Below are positions 19,960 to 30,600 of a stretch of 64,000 nucleotides of DNA, piece after piece. The first letter of the stretch is position 1. Every line of letters begins with the position of its first letter. A program made the position numbers and the translations under genes. The stretch comes from Agrobacterium tumefaciens (lineage in GTDB: Bacteria; Pseudomonadota; Alphaproteobacteria; Rhizobiales; Rhizobiaceae). The notes under the pieces are model-generated. The model had not been told where the DNA came from, made no database searches, and worked only from the letters and a program-made list of their open reading frames with translations. The stretch spans positions 2,483,501 to 2,547,500 of the forward strand of contig NZ_CP115841.1 of assembly GCF_013318015.2 (NCBI RefSeq). The letters are read 5' to 3'.

Positions 19960-21192
19960 GTGTTCTACCACCTCTATGAAATGAACCATGCGGCGATGGC
20001 GCCACTGCGCGCCGGTGCCGATATGATGCGCCAGGCATGCAGCAATCCTTTGAACCCGCTTTCCAGCACCGCCTTCGGGCGAAGCCTCGACGCAGGCTTT
20101 GAGGTATTCGAGCGGCTGACGCGCCGTTACATCAAGCCGGAGTTCGGTTTGGCGACTACCACCGTCGATGACCGGACCGTTGCCGTCACTGAAGAGATCA
20201 TCTGGTCGCGTCCCTTCTGTAATCTCGTTCATTTCAAAAAAGAACTCGATGCGGCCCGCAAACCAGATCCTAAGATGCTGCTGGTGGCGCCTATGTCTGG
20301 CCACTACGCCACATTGCTGCGGGGAACGGTCGAGGCGCTGCTGCCATCCGCGGATATCTATATCACCGATTGGATCGATGCCCGCATGGTGCCAGTCACC
20401 GAAGGGACATTCGATCTCGACGATTACATTAGCTACGTCATCGATATGCTGCGCGAGATCGGGCCCGGCGCCCATGTGGTCGCTGTTTGTCAGCCCTCGG
20501 TTCCGGTTCTGGCCGCAGTGTCCCTGATGGAAGCCGATGGTGACGGTTTCGCGCCTGCATCCATGACGCTGATGGGCGGTCCGATCGATACGCGCATCAA
20601 TCCCACAGCCGTCAACGGTCTGGCCACGGCCAAGCCAATCGAATGGTTCCGCGACAATGTCGTCATGCAGGTACCGTGGCCGCAGCCGGCTTTTGGCCGG
20701 AATGTCTATCCCGGCTTCCTGCAATTATCCGGCTTCATGTCCATGAACCTCGACAAGCACATGACCGCACACAAGGATTTCTACCTGAACCTCGTCAAGA
20801 ACGACGGCGATTCCGCTGAGAAGCATCGCGATTTTTACGATGAATATCTGGCCGTGATGGATTTGACGGCGGAGTTCTACCTGCAGACAGTTGAAACCGT
20901 CTTCATCGAACACGCGCTTCCCAAGGGAAACATGCAGCATAGGGGCAGGGCGGTCGATCCCGCTGCCATTCGTAACGTCGCGCTGTTCACCGTGGAAGGC
21001 GAAAACGACGATATTTCCGGTGTGGGCCAGACCAAAGCCGCACACGATCTTTGCCGGAACATCCCCGATGAAAAGCGTGGGCACTACATGCAGCCCGACG
21101 TCGGGCACTACGGCGTTTTCAACGGGTCGCGTTTCCGCAAGGAGATTGTGCCGCGCATGGTGGAATTCATCCGCAAGAACCAAACTGTCTAG
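19960..21192 (+). CDS. phaZ: Intracellular poly(3-hydroxybutyrate) depolymerase PhaZ
   Basis: Mobilises storage polyhydroxybutyrate granules inside the cell. The 410-residue protein starts at GTG 19960 behind GAGGAG. It resembles the Ralstonia PhaZa1 group: MFYHLYEMNHAAMAPLRAGA at the start, a hydrolase core with LLVAPMSGHYATLLRGTV, DWIDARMVP, and the nucleophile-elbow replacement VAVCQPSVPVL, in which Cys177 takes the place of the usual serine of the lipase box. The C-terminal GHYGVFNGSRFRKEI carries the likely catalytic histidine. No other PHB gene is near. It is followed at 69 bp by the ygjP-type gene. Confidence 0.93.
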   Translation: MFYHLYEMNHAAMAPLRAGADMMRQACSNPLNPLSSTAFGRSLDAGFEVFERLTRRYIKPEFGLATTTVDDRTVAVTEEIIWSRPFCNLVHFKKELDAARKPDPKMLLVAPMSGHYATLLRGTVEALLPSADIYITDWIDARMVPVTEGTFDLDDYISYVIDMLREIGPGAHVVAVCQPSVPVLAAVSLMEADGDGFAPASMTLMGGPIDTRINPTAVNGLATAKPIEWFRDNVVMQVPWPQPAFGRNVYPGFLQLSGFMSMNLDKHMTAHKDFYLNLVKNDGDSAEKHRDFYDEYLAVMDLTAEFYLQTVETVFIEHALPKGNMQHRGRAVDPAAIRNVALFTVEGENDDISGVGQTKAAHDLCRNIPDEKRGHYMQPDVGHYGVFNGSRFRKEIVPRMVEFIRKNQTV

Positions 21193-21260
21193 CGCTGGAA
21201 GCCAGGCGATGCCGCGCATTTGCGTGGCCAAGCCGGTGTCGAATCGGCTATGAACAGTCC

Positions 21261-22028
21261 ATGTTTTCGTTCCTCAGAAAATCCGTGAAGTCGCCGGCGC
21301 CGAAAAAGGTAGCGCCCAGCCAACGCACCGTCGAGGTGGCTGGCCGTCATGTGCCCATTACGGTGAAGGAAAATCCGCGCGCCACGCGCATCACCTTGCG
21401 CATCGAACCCGGCGGCCGGGCCATGAAGCTGACGATCCCGATGGGGCTTCACCATGGCCAGGTGGATGATTTTCTCGAAAGGCATCAGGGTTGGATTGAA
21501 GGCAAGCTTTCGAAAATCACCCCAGATGACGGTTTGTGTCATGGTGCGTCGGTTGATATTCGCGGCGTATCCCATCGTATCCATCACACTGGCAGCCTGC
21601 GTGGCCTGACTCATATCTCCAAAGACGAGGACGGCACGGCGGTATTGAAAGTCAGCGGAGCGCCCGAACACCTGCGCAGACGGGTGGCCATGTTTTTGAA
21701 AAAGGAAGCGAAGGCTGATCTGGAGAGGCTTGTTGCGGTTCACGCGAGCGCGGCCGGAAAGCCAGTGCGATCCATCAGCATGAAGGACACCCGCAGCCGC
21801 TGGGGTTCGTGTTCCCATGATGGAAATCTGAGTTTCTCGTGGCGTATCGTCATGGCTCCGGAAAAGGTCATCGATTATCTCGCAGCCCACGAGGTTGCGC
21901 ATCTGCGGGAAATGAACCACGGCCCGAAATTCTGGGCCCTGTGCGAAAAACTCTGCCCGCATACGCAGGAAGCCAAGGAATGGCTGAAGCGTCACGGCTC
22001 TAAACTCCACGCCATCGATTTTGATTGA
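21261..22028 (+). CDS. YgjP/DUF45-type zinc metallopeptidase
   Basis: M48-related metal-dependent hydrolase of the YgjP (DUF45) family. The 255-residue protein has the family C-terminal block: DTRSRWGSCSHDGNLSFSWRIVMAP, then the zinc motif HEVAH in YLAAHEVAHLREMNHGPKFWAL, where the downstream His or Glu would give the third ligand. The N-terminal 50 residues are basic. Function in bacteria is unknown; homologues are often encoded near trp or restriction genes. It stands 102 bp before trpF, with a parS-like site in that gap. Confidence 0.87.
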   Translation: MFSFLRKSVKSPAPKKVAPSQRTVEVAGRHVPITVKENPRATRITLRIEPGGRAMKLTIPMGLHHGQVDDFLERHQGWIEGKLSKITPDDGLCHGASVDIRGVSHRIHHTGSLRGLTHISKDEDGTAVLKVSGAPEHLRRRVAMFLKKEAKADLERLVAVHASAAGKPVRSISMKDTRSRWGSCSHDGNLSFSWRIVMAPEKVIDYLAAHEVAHLREMNHGPKFWALCEKLCPHTQEAKEWLKRHGSKLHAIDFD

Positions 22029-22052
22029 AAGTGGAGGCGTGCATCGCCATCT

Positions 22053-22068
22053 GGATTCACGTGAAACA
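22053..22068. other. parS-like site 5 upstream of trpF
   Basis: GGATTCACGTGAAACA matches the parS consensus at 14 of 16 positions and lies in the gap between the metallopeptidase gene and trpF, about 14.5 kb right of the proposed origin. Confidence 0.8.
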
Positions 22069-22130
22069 TTCCATGGAAAACGGGTGCGATTTGGCTCGAC
22101 TCTTGTCGCATTTCGTGTCAGGTCGCGGGT

Positions 22131-22793
22131 ATGAAACCGGATATCAAGATTTGCGGATTGAAGACACCGGAAGCGCTGGAGCGTGCCGTCAGGCGCGGCG
22201 CCTCCCATGTCGGCTTTATTTTCTTTGAAAAGAGCCCCCGCAACATCGAGCCCGATATCGCCGGCAGGCTGGCGGAAGCCGCCCGTGGCGCCGCAAAGGT
22301 TGTCGCCGTTACCGTCAATGCCGACAATGATGATCTGGACGAGATCGTTGATCTGCTGAGACCGGATATTCTGCAATTGCACGGCAGTGAAAGCCCGGAG
22401 AGGGTGCTGAACATCAAAGCACTCTACGGCCTTCCGGTAATGAAGGCGCTTTCCGTTCGCGACGCCGCTGATCTTGCCAAGATTGATCCCTATATAGGCA
22501 TAGCCGACCGTTTCCTGCTGGATGCCAAGGCGCCTGCGGGTTCCGATTTGCCGGGCGGCAACGGAGTATCCTTCGACTGGACCATCCTGCGCTCTCTTGA
22601 CGGAAGTATCGATTACATGCTTTCCGGGGGATTGAACAAGGACAATGTCGCGGAGGCTCTGGCCGAAACCGGAGCTGGCGGACTGGATTTGTCGTCCGGT
22701 GTGGAGAGCGCGCCGGGCGTCAAGGATCTTGCGATGATTGATGCATTCTTCGATGTGGTGAATGATTGGTCGAAAGGCCCAAAGGGAGCTTGA
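22131..22793 (+). CDS. trpF: Phosphoribosylanthranilate isomerase TrpF
   Basis: Converts N-(5'-phosphoribosyl)anthranilate into CdRP in tryptophan synthesis. The 220-residue single-domain TIM barrel opens [36 protein letters not shown], where the cysteine of KICGL is the catalytic base. [14 protein letters not shown] and [13 protein letters not shown] are the phosphate-binding loops, and [16 protein letters not shown] closes it. It leads the trpFBA cluster, with trpB starting one base after its stop. trpC and trpD are not here; a split trp pathway (trpE(G), trpDC, trpFBA) is usual in rhizobia. Confidence 0.96.
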   Translation: MKPDIKICGLKTPEALERAVRRGASHVGFIFFEKSPRNIEPDIAGRLAEAARGAAKVVAVTVNADNDDLDEIVDLLRPDILQLHGSESPERVLNIKALYGLPVMKALSVRDAADLAKIDPYIGIADRFLLDAKAPAGSDLPGGNGVSFDWTILRSLDGSIDYMLSGGLNKDNVAEALAETGAGGLDLSSGVESAPGVKDLAMIDAFFDVVNDWSKGPKGA

Positions 22794-22794
22794 A

Positions 22795-24015
22795 GTGAAC
22801 GACGCGCCAACACCCAATTCTTTCCGCGCCGGTCCCGATGAGGACGGCCGTTTTGGCATTTACGGAGGCCGCTTCGTTGCCGAAACGCTGATGCCGCTCA
22901 TTCTGGATTTGCAGGCGGAGTGGGACAAGGCAAAGACCGATCCCGAATTTCAGGCAGAACTCAAATATCTCGGCGCTCATTACACTGGCCGCCCGAGCCC
23001 GCTTTATTTCGCGGAACGCCTGACGGCCGAACTGGGCGGCGCCAAGATCTATTTCAAGCGCGAAGAGCTGAATCACACCGGCTCGCACAAGATCAATAAT
23101 TGCCTTGGCCAGATCCTGCTTGCCAAGCGCATGGGCAAGACCCGTATCATTGCCGAAACCGGTGCCGGCCAGCACGGCGTTGCCTCGGCGACCGTCGCCG
23201 CACGCTTCGGCCTGCCCTGCGTCGTTTATATGGGCGCGACGGATGTTGCCCGTCAGGCGCCGAATGTTTTCCGCATGAAGCTTCTGGGCGCTGAGGTAAA
23301 GCCGGTAACGGCCGGCCACGGCACTCTGAAAGATGCCATGAACGAGGCGCTGCGCGACTGGGTCACCAATGTCGACGACACCTATTACCTGATCGGCACA
23401 GCTGCCGGCCCGCATCCCTATCCGGAAATGGTTCGCGATTTCCAGGCCGTCATCGGTGAGGAAGCAAAGGCACAGATGCTGGAGGCGGAGGGCCGTCTTC
23501 CGGATATGGTCATTGCGGCTGTCGGCGGTGGCTCGAATGCCATCGGCATCTTCCATCCTTTCCTTGATGACAAGAGTGTCCGTATCGTCGGCGTCGAGGC
23601 TGGCGGCAGGGGTCTTTCGGGTGAGGAGCATTGCGCTTCGATCACGGCCGGTTCGCCGGGGGTTCTGCACGGAAACCGCACCTACCTTCTTCAGGATGCG
23701 GATGGCCAGATCAAGGAAGGCCATTCCATCTCCGCAGGTCTCGATTATCCCGGCATCGGCCCTGAGCATTCCTGGCTGAACGATATCGGCCGCGTGGAAT
23801 ATGTACCGATCATGGACCACGAGGCGCTGGACGCCTTCCAGATGCTCACCCGCCTCGAAGGCATCATTCCCGCTCTGGAGCCAAGCCACGCGCTGGCGGA
23901 AGTCATCAAGCGCGCACCGAAGATGGGCAAGGATGAGATCATCCTGATGAATCTCTCGGGTCGTGGGGACAAGGATGTCCACACCGTCAGCAAGTTCCTC
24001 GGAATGGAAATGTAA
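22795..24015 (+). CDS. trpB: Tryptophan synthase beta subunit
   Basis: PLP enzyme that condenses indole with serine to give tryptophan. From GTG 22795, which follows AAGGGAG, the protein has 406 residues beginning [10 protein letters not shown]; an ATG further upstream inside trpF lacks a ribosome site. Signatures are [15 protein letters not shown], the PLP lysine in [12 protein letters not shown] (near residue 95), [12 protein letters not shown], the phosphate-binding [10 protein letters not shown], and the C-terminal [10 protein letters not shown]. It is followed after 4 bp by trpA, its partner in the alpha2beta2 complex. Confidence 0.98.
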   Translation: MNDAPTPNSFRAGPDEDGRFGIYGGRFVAETLMPLILDLQAEWDKAKTDPEFQAELKYLGAHYTGRPSPLYFAERLTAELGGAKIYFKREELNHTGSHKINNCLGQILLAKRMGKTRIIAETGAGQHGVASATVAARFGLPCVVYMGATDVARQAPNVFRMKLLGAEVKPVTAGHGTLKDAMNEALRDWVTNVDDTYYLIGTAAGPHPYPEMVRDFQAVIGEEAKAQMLEAEGRLPDMVIAAVGGGSNAIGIFHPFLDDKSVRIVGVEAGGRGLSGEEHCASITAGSPGVLHGNRTYLLQDADGQIKEGHSISAGLDYPGIGPEHSWLNDIGRVEYVPIMDHEALDAFQMLTRLEGIIPALEPSHALAEVIKRAPKMGKDEIILMNLSGRGDKDVHTVSKFLGMEM

Positions 24016-24019
24016 GACC

Positions 24020-24859
24020 ATGACTGCACGTATGGACAAGCGCTTTGCCGATCTGCGCGCTGAAAACCGCCCGGCTCTGATTACCTATTTCATGGGCGGC
24101 GACCCGGATTTCGAAACCTCGCTCGGCATCATGAAGGCCCTGCCGGAAGCAGGCGCCGACGTTATCGAGCTCGGCATGCCGTTTTCCGACCCGATGGCGG
24201 ATGGCCCGGCGATCCAGCTGGCAGGACAGCGCGCGCTGAAAGGCGGCCAGACGCTGAAAACCACGCTCGATCTCGCCCGCGAGTTCCGCAAGGAAGACGA
24301 CGCGACCCCGATCGTGATGATGGGATATTACAATCCGATCTACATCTACGGCGTCGACAAATTTCTGGACGATGCGTTGGCGGCTGGCGTCGATGGTCTG
24401 ATCGTGGTCGATCTGCCGCCTGAAATGGATGATGAGCTTTGCGTGCCCGCCTTGGCGCGCGGCGTGAATTTCATCCGTCTCGCCACGCCGACGACGGATG
24501 GCAAGCGCTTGCCGACCGTTCTTAAAAATACCTCAGGTTTCGTCTATTACGTATCGATGAACGGTATTACCGGTTCCGCACTGCCCGATCCCTCGTTGAT
24601 CTCAGGCGCGGTCGGTCGTATCAAGGCGCATACGGAACTGCCGGTTTGCGTCGGTTTTGGTGTCAAGACGGCCGATCATGCCAAAGCGATCGGTGCCGTG
24701 GCGGATGGCGTGGTGGTCGGTTCGGCCATCGTCAACCAGATTGCCGGCAGTCTGACGAAGGACGGGCAGGCAACCGCCGATACCGTGCCATCCGTCACGA
24801 CGCTGGTAAAAGGACTTTCAACGGGCGTGCGTGCGTCGCGCCTTGCCGCTGCGGAATAA
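24020..24859 (+). CDS. trpA: Tryptophan synthase alpha subunit
   Basis: Cleaves indole-3-glycerol phosphate to indole, which is channelled to TrpB. The 279-residue protein from ATG 24020 ([12 protein letters not shown]) has the catalytic glutamate in [19 protein letters not shown], the aspartate-containing [10 protein letters not shown], and the loop [14 protein letters not shown], with phosphate-binding [13 protein letters not shown] and [11 protein letters not shown]. Upstream in-frame codons overlap trpB and are unlikely to be used. accD follows after 27 bp, in the order trpFBA-accD-folC that is common in alphaproteobacteria. Confidence 0.98.
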   Translation: MTARMDKRFADLRAENRPALITYFMGGDPDFETSLGIMKALPEAGADVIELGMPFSDPMADGPAIQLAGQRALKGGQTLKTTLDLAREFRKEDDATPIVMMGYYNPIYIYGVDKFLDDALAAGVDGLIVVDLPPEMDDELCVPALARGVNFIRLATPTTDGKRLPTVLKNTSGFVYYVSMNGITGSALPDPSLISGAVGRIKAHTELPVCVGFGVKTADHAKAIGAVADGVVVGSAIVNQIAGSLTKDGQATADTVPSVTTLVKGLSTGVRASRLAAAE

Positions 24860-24886
24860 GCGCGCGGCCCAGTCAGGAGTAGTCAG

Positions 24887-25780
24887 TTGAACTGGATCAC
24901 CAATTACGTACGGCCCCGGATCAATTCCATGCTTGGCCGCCGCCCGGAGGTTCCTGAGAACCTGTGGATCAAGTGCCCGGAAACGGGCGAGATGGTCTTC
25001 CACAAGGATCTGGAAGATAACAAGTGGGTCATTCCCGCTTCCGGTTACCACATGAAGATGCCGGCAAAGGCGCGTCTCGTCGATCTTTTCGATGGTGGCG
25101 TCTATGAGGCCTTGCCGCAGCCGAAGGTAGCGCAGGATCCGCTGAAGTTCCGCGATTCCAAGAAATACACCGACCGTCTGCGCGACAGCCGCACGAAGAC
25201 CGAGCAGGAAGATACTATCCTTGCCGGCGTTGGCCTCCTGAAAGGCCTGAAGATCGTTGCCGTTGTGCATGAATTCCAGTTCATGGGCGGTTCTCTCGGC
25301 ATCGCGGCCGGCGAAGCCATCGTCAAGGCGTTCGAGCGCGCCATTTCCGAGCGTTGCCCGCTGGTCATGTTCCCGGCCTCCGGTGGGGCCCGCATGCAGG
25401 AAGGCATTCTGTCACTGATGCAGCTGCCGCGCACCACGGTTGCTGTCAATATGCTGAAAGAAGCAGGCATGCCCTACATCGTGGTTCTGACGAACCCGAC
25501 GACGGGTGGTGTCACTGCTTCCTACGCCATGCTGGGCGACGTGCATATTGCCGAGCCGGGCGCCGAAATCTGCTTTGCGGGCAAGCGCGTGATCGAACAG
25601 ACCATTCGCGAAAAGCTGCCTGAAGGCTTCCAGACATCGGAATACCTGCTGGAGCACGGCATGGTGGATATGGTGATCGATCGCCGCGAAATTCCCGATA
25701 CGCTGGCAAGCCTTCTCAAGATCATGACGAAGGCTCCGGCAGAAGCAAACGCGGTCATTCCGCTTGCGGCTTCGGCCTGA
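24887..25780 (+). CDS. accD: Acetyl-CoA carboxylase carboxyltransferase beta subunit AccD
   Basis: With AccA, transfers CO2 from carboxybiotin to acetyl-CoA to make malonyl-CoA for fatty acid synthesis. The 297-residue protein starts at TTG 24887 behind CAGGAG. The crotonase-fold carboxyltransferase domain is complete ([46 protein letters not shown]). The N-terminal zinc ribbon, C-x2-C...C-x2-C in E. coli, is degenerate: only Cys30 remains, and the other three positions appear as Thr33, Ile49 and Ser52. The enzyme therefore probably lacks the structural zinc. Conserved flanking residues ([12 protein letters not shown]...HMKM) show that this is substitution and not deletion. Confidence 0.96.
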   Translation: MNWITNYVRPRINSMLGRRPEVPENLWIKCPETGEMVFHKDLEDNKWVIPASGYHMKMPAKARLVDLFDGGVYEALPQPKVAQDPLKFRDSKKYTDRLRDSRTKTEQEDTILAGVGLLKGLKIVAVVHEFQFMGGSLGIAAGEAIVKAFERAISERCPLVMFPASGGARMQEGILSLMQLPRTTVAVNMLKEAGMPYIVVLTNPTTGGVTASYAMLGDVHIAEPGAEICFAGKRVIEQTIREKLPEGFQTSEYLLEHGMVDMVIDRREIPDTLASLLKIMTKAPAEANAVIPLAASA

Positions 25781-25865
25781 CGGAAAAATATGTCGCCCGG
25801 AGGCGGGAAGCGCCTTCGGGATGACGTTACACGTTGCATGATTTCATCTCGGGTGCGGCGGACAA

Positions 25866-27245
25866 ATGGCCAATACAACGCCTGAAAGGCGAACAGAAGA
25901 TATGACGAAGCCCGCAATCGGCGAGGCCGAACAGATCATCGAAAAGCTGATGCAGCTTCACCCCAAGGGTTTTGATCTTTCACTGGACAGAATTTCCCGT
26001 CTTCTGGAAAAACTAGGCAGCCCTCAGAAAAGGTTGCCGCCGGTTATTCATGTCGCAGGCACCAACGGCAAGGGTTCGGTTACGGCCTTTTGCCGCGCAT
26101 TACTGGAGGCGGCAGGACTTTCCGTGCACGTTCACACCTCTCCGCATCTCGTGAACTGGCATGAACGTTATCGCATCGGCGTTTCCGGCGAAAAAGGCCG
26201 TTATGTCGATGATGCCGTCTTTGCGGATGCGCTGCGCCGCATCGAAGCTGCCAACGGCGGCCAGATGATAACGGTTTTCGAAATTCTGACCGCCGCGATG
26301 TTTCTGCTCTTCGCGGAGCATCCGGCAGATGCTGCCGTGGTCGAGGTTGGACTCGGTGGGCGCTTCGATGCGACCAATGTGATCAACAACCCGGCCGTTT
26401 CCGTTATCATGCCGATATCGCTCGATCATCAGGCCTATCTCGGCGACCGGGTGGAATTGATTGCCGCTGAAAAGGCCGGCATCATGAAGTCGGGTTCCCC
26501 TGTCGTCATTGGTCATCAGCAGTATGATGCGGCGCTGGATACCCTCGTTTCCACGGCTGAGCGTCTTGGTTGCCCGGCATCAGTCTATGGGCAGGATTTT
26601 TCCGCCCATGAAGAATTCGGCCGTATGGTCTACCAGGATGAATTCGGCCTGACCGATGCGCCGCTGCCACGTCTTCCCGGTCGCCACCAGCTTGCCAATG
26701 CCGCTGCCGCGATCCGGGCCGTCAAGGCTGCCGGTTTTGAGGTGACGGAGCGGATGATCGAAAAGGCCATGACAACAGTGGAATGGCCCGGCCGTCTTCA
26801 GCGTGTCCTAACCGGAAAAATCGCTGAAATCGCTCCGAAGGATGCGGAAATCTGGATCGATGGTGGTCACAACCCAGGCGCGGGCGAAGTCATTGCCGAG
26901 GCAATGGCGGGGTTTGAAGAAAAGACACCGCGCCCGCTCTTCATCATTGCCGGCATGATCAACACCAAGGATCCGGTGGGTTATTTCAAGGCTTTCGCCG
27001 ATATCGCGGAGTATGTCTTCACGGTTCCAATCGGCGGTACAGATGCCGCGATCGATCCCGTCGTGCTTGCCCATGCGGCCTTTGATGCCGGTCTGGTTGC
27101 GGCACCTACATCTTCGCTGACCGAGGCGCTGGACGAGCTATCGCGTCGCTTCGATCCCGAAGGGCCGCCGCCGCGCATCCTGATTGGCGGCTCGCTTTAT
27201 CTTGCCGGAAACGCGCTTGCATTGAACGGTACGGCTCCCGAATAA
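25866..27245 (+). CDS. folC: Bifunctional folylpolyglutamate synthase/dihydrofolate synthase
   Basis: Adds glutamate to dihydropteroate and further glutamates to folate. The 459-residue protein has the Mur-ligase-like P-loop VAGTNGKGSVTAF near residue 55, the folate-binding SVHVHTSPHLVNWHERYRI, VGLGGRFDATNV, the ribose-binding GYHQ-type region PGRHQLANAAAAI, and DGGHNPGAGEV. Two in-frame ATGs (25866 and 25902) are possible; neither has a strong ribosome site, so the first 12 residues are uncertain. It ends the trpFBA-accD-folC series and converges on trxA. Confidence 0.95.
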   Translation: MANTTPERRTEDMTKPAIGEAEQIIEKLMQLHPKGFDLSLDRISRLLEKLGSPQKRLPPVIHVAGTNGKGSVTAFCRALLEAAGLSVHVHTSPHLVNWHERYRIGVSGEKGRYVDDAVFADALRRIEAANGGQMITVFEILTAAMFLLFAEHPADAAVVEVGLGGRFDATNVINNPAVSVIMPISLDHQAYLGDRVELIAAEKAGIMKSGSPVVIGHQQYDAALDTLVSTAERLGCPASVYGQDFSAHEEFGRMVYQDEFGLTDAPLPRLPGRHQLANAAAAIRAVKAAGFEVTERMIEKAMTTVEWPGRLQRVLTGKIAEIAPKDAEIWIDGGHNPGAGEVIAEAMAGFEEKTPRPLFIIAGMINTKDPVGYFKAFADIAEYVFTVPIGGTDAAIDPVVLAHAAFDAGLVAAPTSSLTEALDELSRRFDPEGPPPRILIGGSLYLAGNALALNGTAPE

Positions 27246-27273
27246 AAAAGCCCGGCATCGCTGCCGGGCTTTT
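27246..27273. terminator. Bidirectional terminator between folC and trxA
   Basis: 12-bp perfect stem AAAAGCCCGGCA / TGCCGGGCTTTT with a tetraloop TCGC, A-rich before and T-rich after. It suits both convergent genes. Confidence 0.92.
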
Positions 27274-27294
27274 CTTTATTCCATGGAAAATTGC

Positions 27295-27615
27295 TTACGC
27301 GGCGCCGGAAATCCAGGCCGAAAGCGCTGTCTTGGGCGCAGCGCCGACCTTGATGTCAGCCACTTCGCCGCTCTTGAAGATGGCAAGAGTCGGGATGGAG
27401 CGAACGCCGAACTGGGCAGCCAGTTCCGGGTTTTCGTCGATGTTGAGCTTTGCGACCTTGACCTTGCCGGCAAGCTCGGACGAAATTTCTTCAAGGCTCG
27501 GCGCGATCATTTTGCACGGACCGCACCATTCGGCCCAGAAATCCACCACGACGGGTTCGGAGGATTCGAGGACTTCGGACTGGAAGTTGGCGGCGTCGAC
27601 TTTTACGGTAGCCAT
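27295..27615 (-). CDS. trxA: Thioredoxin 1
   Basis: Small cytoplasmic dithiol reductant. From ATG 27615, preceded by AAAGGAGAG, the protein has 106 residues starting [16 protein letters not shown]. The active site WCGPCK follows [12 protein letters not shown] near residue 30, and the cis-proline loop is SIPTLAIF. Length and motif match standard Trx1. An in-frame extension of 27 codons upstream has no ribosome site and is not counted. It lies 77 bp downstream of addA, at the end of the divL-to-addA series. Confidence 0.97.
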   Translation of the reverse strand: MATVKVDAANFQSEVLESSEPVVVDFWAEWCGPCKMIAPSLEEISSELAGKVKVAKLNIDENPELAAQFGVRSIPTLAIFKSGEVADIKVGAAPKTALSAWISGAA

Positions 27616-27692
27616 ATCTGGCTCTCCTTTCAGTGAATCTTTTCCACTATCGATGTGATGCGGGCGCGTCGAAATTTCAATGCCCCGGTATC

Positions 27693-30600
27693 TCACTTTG
27701 TCTTTATTGCGGCAAGGGCTTGCATCATGGCATCGTCACCAACCGTCATAAAAGCGGCATTTTCCGTATAAATCAGCGCGCAGACAAATTCCTTGCCGGG
27801 ATAAAGCGGTGACAGAATTTCGCGATAGATGGCAAGCTGTGCCGTGTGGGAGAAGGGTATCTCGTGCGCGTCGCGCGGCGGAACTCGGTTCGTCTTGTAA
27901 TCGACCAGAATGACGCGGTCGCCATCCACTGCCAGCCGGTCGATACGGCCGGAAACCGCATAATGCTGCCTGCCGATCGTCATGGTCCCCATAGTGGAAA
28001 CTTCTGCGCGGCTATTGGGCGAAAATGCCGGCTGCACCGCTGGTTCGGACATGACCCGCAAAACCGCCCGTATCAGATGTTCGCGCTCGGCAGTCGGCCA
28101 GAACCGTGCGGCGCGTTCGGCATAGCGGCGGGCTGCCTCTTCCCGCTCACTCTCGGCAAAATCCGGCAGGGCCTGCAGCATGCGATGCACCAACCGACCG
28201 CGTTGCAATGCCAGTGAGGAGACATCGGCTTTTTCGCCGAAAAGCGGCGAACGCACAGCAAGATCGTCCGCACCGTCATCAATGATGGTGCCCGCGCCGG
28301 AAGGGCTGAGTGGCCTCGGCAATGATGGCAGGGCGGGCAAGGGGGTAAGAAGCCCCGCCGGAAGAGCATATTCTTCTTGCGTCTGTGGTTCAGGCAGCCT
28401 TTGCGGAGCGGGGGTCGAACGAGCATCGGACTTGCGCCAGACAAGCCCCTGCCACTCTTCACCATCGGCCATAAACTGTTGCGGTTGGCAGTGCTTTTCA
28501 TTGTCGGCGAGTGCTGCCTTGACGATGGCGTGCCAGCATTCGGGATTTTCCTTCTGGCCGCGATAACCGCAAACGACCAGATGATCGGCGGCACGTGTCA
28601 TCGCCACATAAAGCAGCCGGCGATATTCGTCTTCCGCGGCCGTCTTCAGGCGTTCCTCATCGGCGCGAATGAGATGATTGGAAAAACCGCTGCCAGGCAG
28701 CCAGACGGGGAAGGCGTCCCCGTCTGCTTCGACGAAGCGCAGTTTAGGGACATGGCTGTGGTTGAAGGCCTTCGAACCGCCATCGACCACAAAAACGACC
28801 GGCGCTTCAAGACCCTTGGAGGCGTGCACGGTCATGATCCGCACTTCACCGCGATCCTTGTCCTGTTCGCGTTTCACCTCCGGCGAATCCGTTTCCAGAA
28901 CGGATAGGAAGGCTTGCAGGCCGGGCAAGCCGGTCCTTTCATGGTCAAGCGCAAAGGACAGGAACTCGTCCAGAACATCGCTCGCCTCGTTGCCGAGACG
29001 ACCCAGGAATTTTTTGCGCCCGTCATGCAGGGTCAGAACCGCAGCGAAGAAATCATGCACCGTTGCCGTTTTCGAAAGCCCGATAAAGTTCTTAAGCTTG
29101 TTGGCGATTGCGAAGAAGCGGCTGTTCTCGTCTTGCGAAAGCGTCTGCAATCTTTGCCACACGCTCTCCGTATCGGATCGCGTGGCAGCGACATCGAAAA
29201 CATCGTCTTCGGAGAGATTGAAAAGCGGGCTTTTCAACAGCGCGGCCAGAGAAAGGTCATCCTCAGGCAGCACGACAAAACGGCCAAGCGCCAGAAGGTC
29301 CTGCACGGCGATGTGATCGGTCAGGCGAAGACGGTCGGCACCGGCGACTGGAATATTCTTGCGCCGTTTCAGCTCACGGGTCAGCGCATTGACGAAAGCA
29401 TGGCGTTTTCTGACCAACACAAGAATATCGCCGGGCTCAATAGCGCGTTCCACGCCCTTTTCGATGATTGTCTGGTTGCCGATCATGCCGGCAATGCGCG
29501 CGGCGATCCGGCGGGCAACGATGGTGGCCGGCGCGCTTTCCCGAAGTGCATCGAAAGGTGCCGTCCAGTCTTCTTCGTCCTCGGCGGTTTCCGGCGCCAC
29601 CATATCCCAGACTTCCACGGTGCCGGGGTGGCCGGCGCGGTTGGAGCGGTGTTCGACTGGCTCGTTATCGGCGCTGAGGCCGCTGGCATTTTTAGGGTCC
29701 GAAAAGACCTGATCGACGGCGGCCAGCACATCTTCCGTGGAACGGAAGGACAGCGGCAGGCGGATGCGGTGAAATGCCTGCTCCACCGAATCGACACGCC
29801 TTTTGGTCTCGTCGCGCTCCTGCGAAAACCGCTCCGGTCGTGCGCCCTGGAACGAATAGATCGATTGCTTTTCATCACCCACGGCAAAAAGCGTGCGCCG
29901 CCCCATGCGGGCGCTCTCGCCGCTGAAGAAGTCCGCCGCCAGCGACTGGATGATCGACCATTGCACAGGGCTGGTATCCTGCGCCTCATCGACGAGAATA
30001 TGGTCGATACCCTGATCTAGCTTGTAATGCACCCAGGCGCCCGCCGTATCGCGGTTGAGGAGATTGGCGGCGCGCTCGATCAGATCCTCAAAATCGAGCT
30101 GGCTTCGCTGCTTTTTCAGATCCTCGAAATCGCCGATCAGTCTCTCAGCCAGAACAAGCGCGCATTTCGTCGCCTCCAGCATTCGCACCAGACGATAGCG
30201 GTTGCGACAGGCCACGACATGGTCCCGCGCAAGCGTCAGCGCGTCGACGAGATCGGGTGCGGATTTCTGCATGCCCTTGTTGATGACATAGGCATCGGAT
30301 TTTTTCTCGCCCTTGGCTGTCAACAGCGCAGCTTCGATGAATTCCATGCGCCGCACGGAATCCGTCTGCCGTTTCGCTTCCCGCAGGGCATAAGCGACAT
30401 CTATGACGCGCGATCCGCCCACTTCATCGGCAAGCGTCAGATAGGTATCGAGGGAAAGCCCCGAGAGACCGGGCAAGGGCCAGAATGCCGCCGCTGCCGT
30501 TTCTTCGGTTTCACCCGCGTCTATCTGCATTGCCTGCCGCAATTGGGCATCGATGCCATCAGCCTGTTTTGCATCGATCAAAAAGGCACGAAGGGCGCTG

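Noticed and set aside
22762..22794. Earlier ATG start for trpB within trpF
   Set aside because: It lacks a ribosome site and would overlap trpF by 32 bp, whereas GTG 22795 has AAGGGAG at good spacing and yields the conserved N-terminus.
21189..22859. 556-codon minus-strand frame over the YgjP-type gene and trpF
   Set aside because: Runs through two clear genes and an intergenic parS-like site; composition is that of an antisense shadow.
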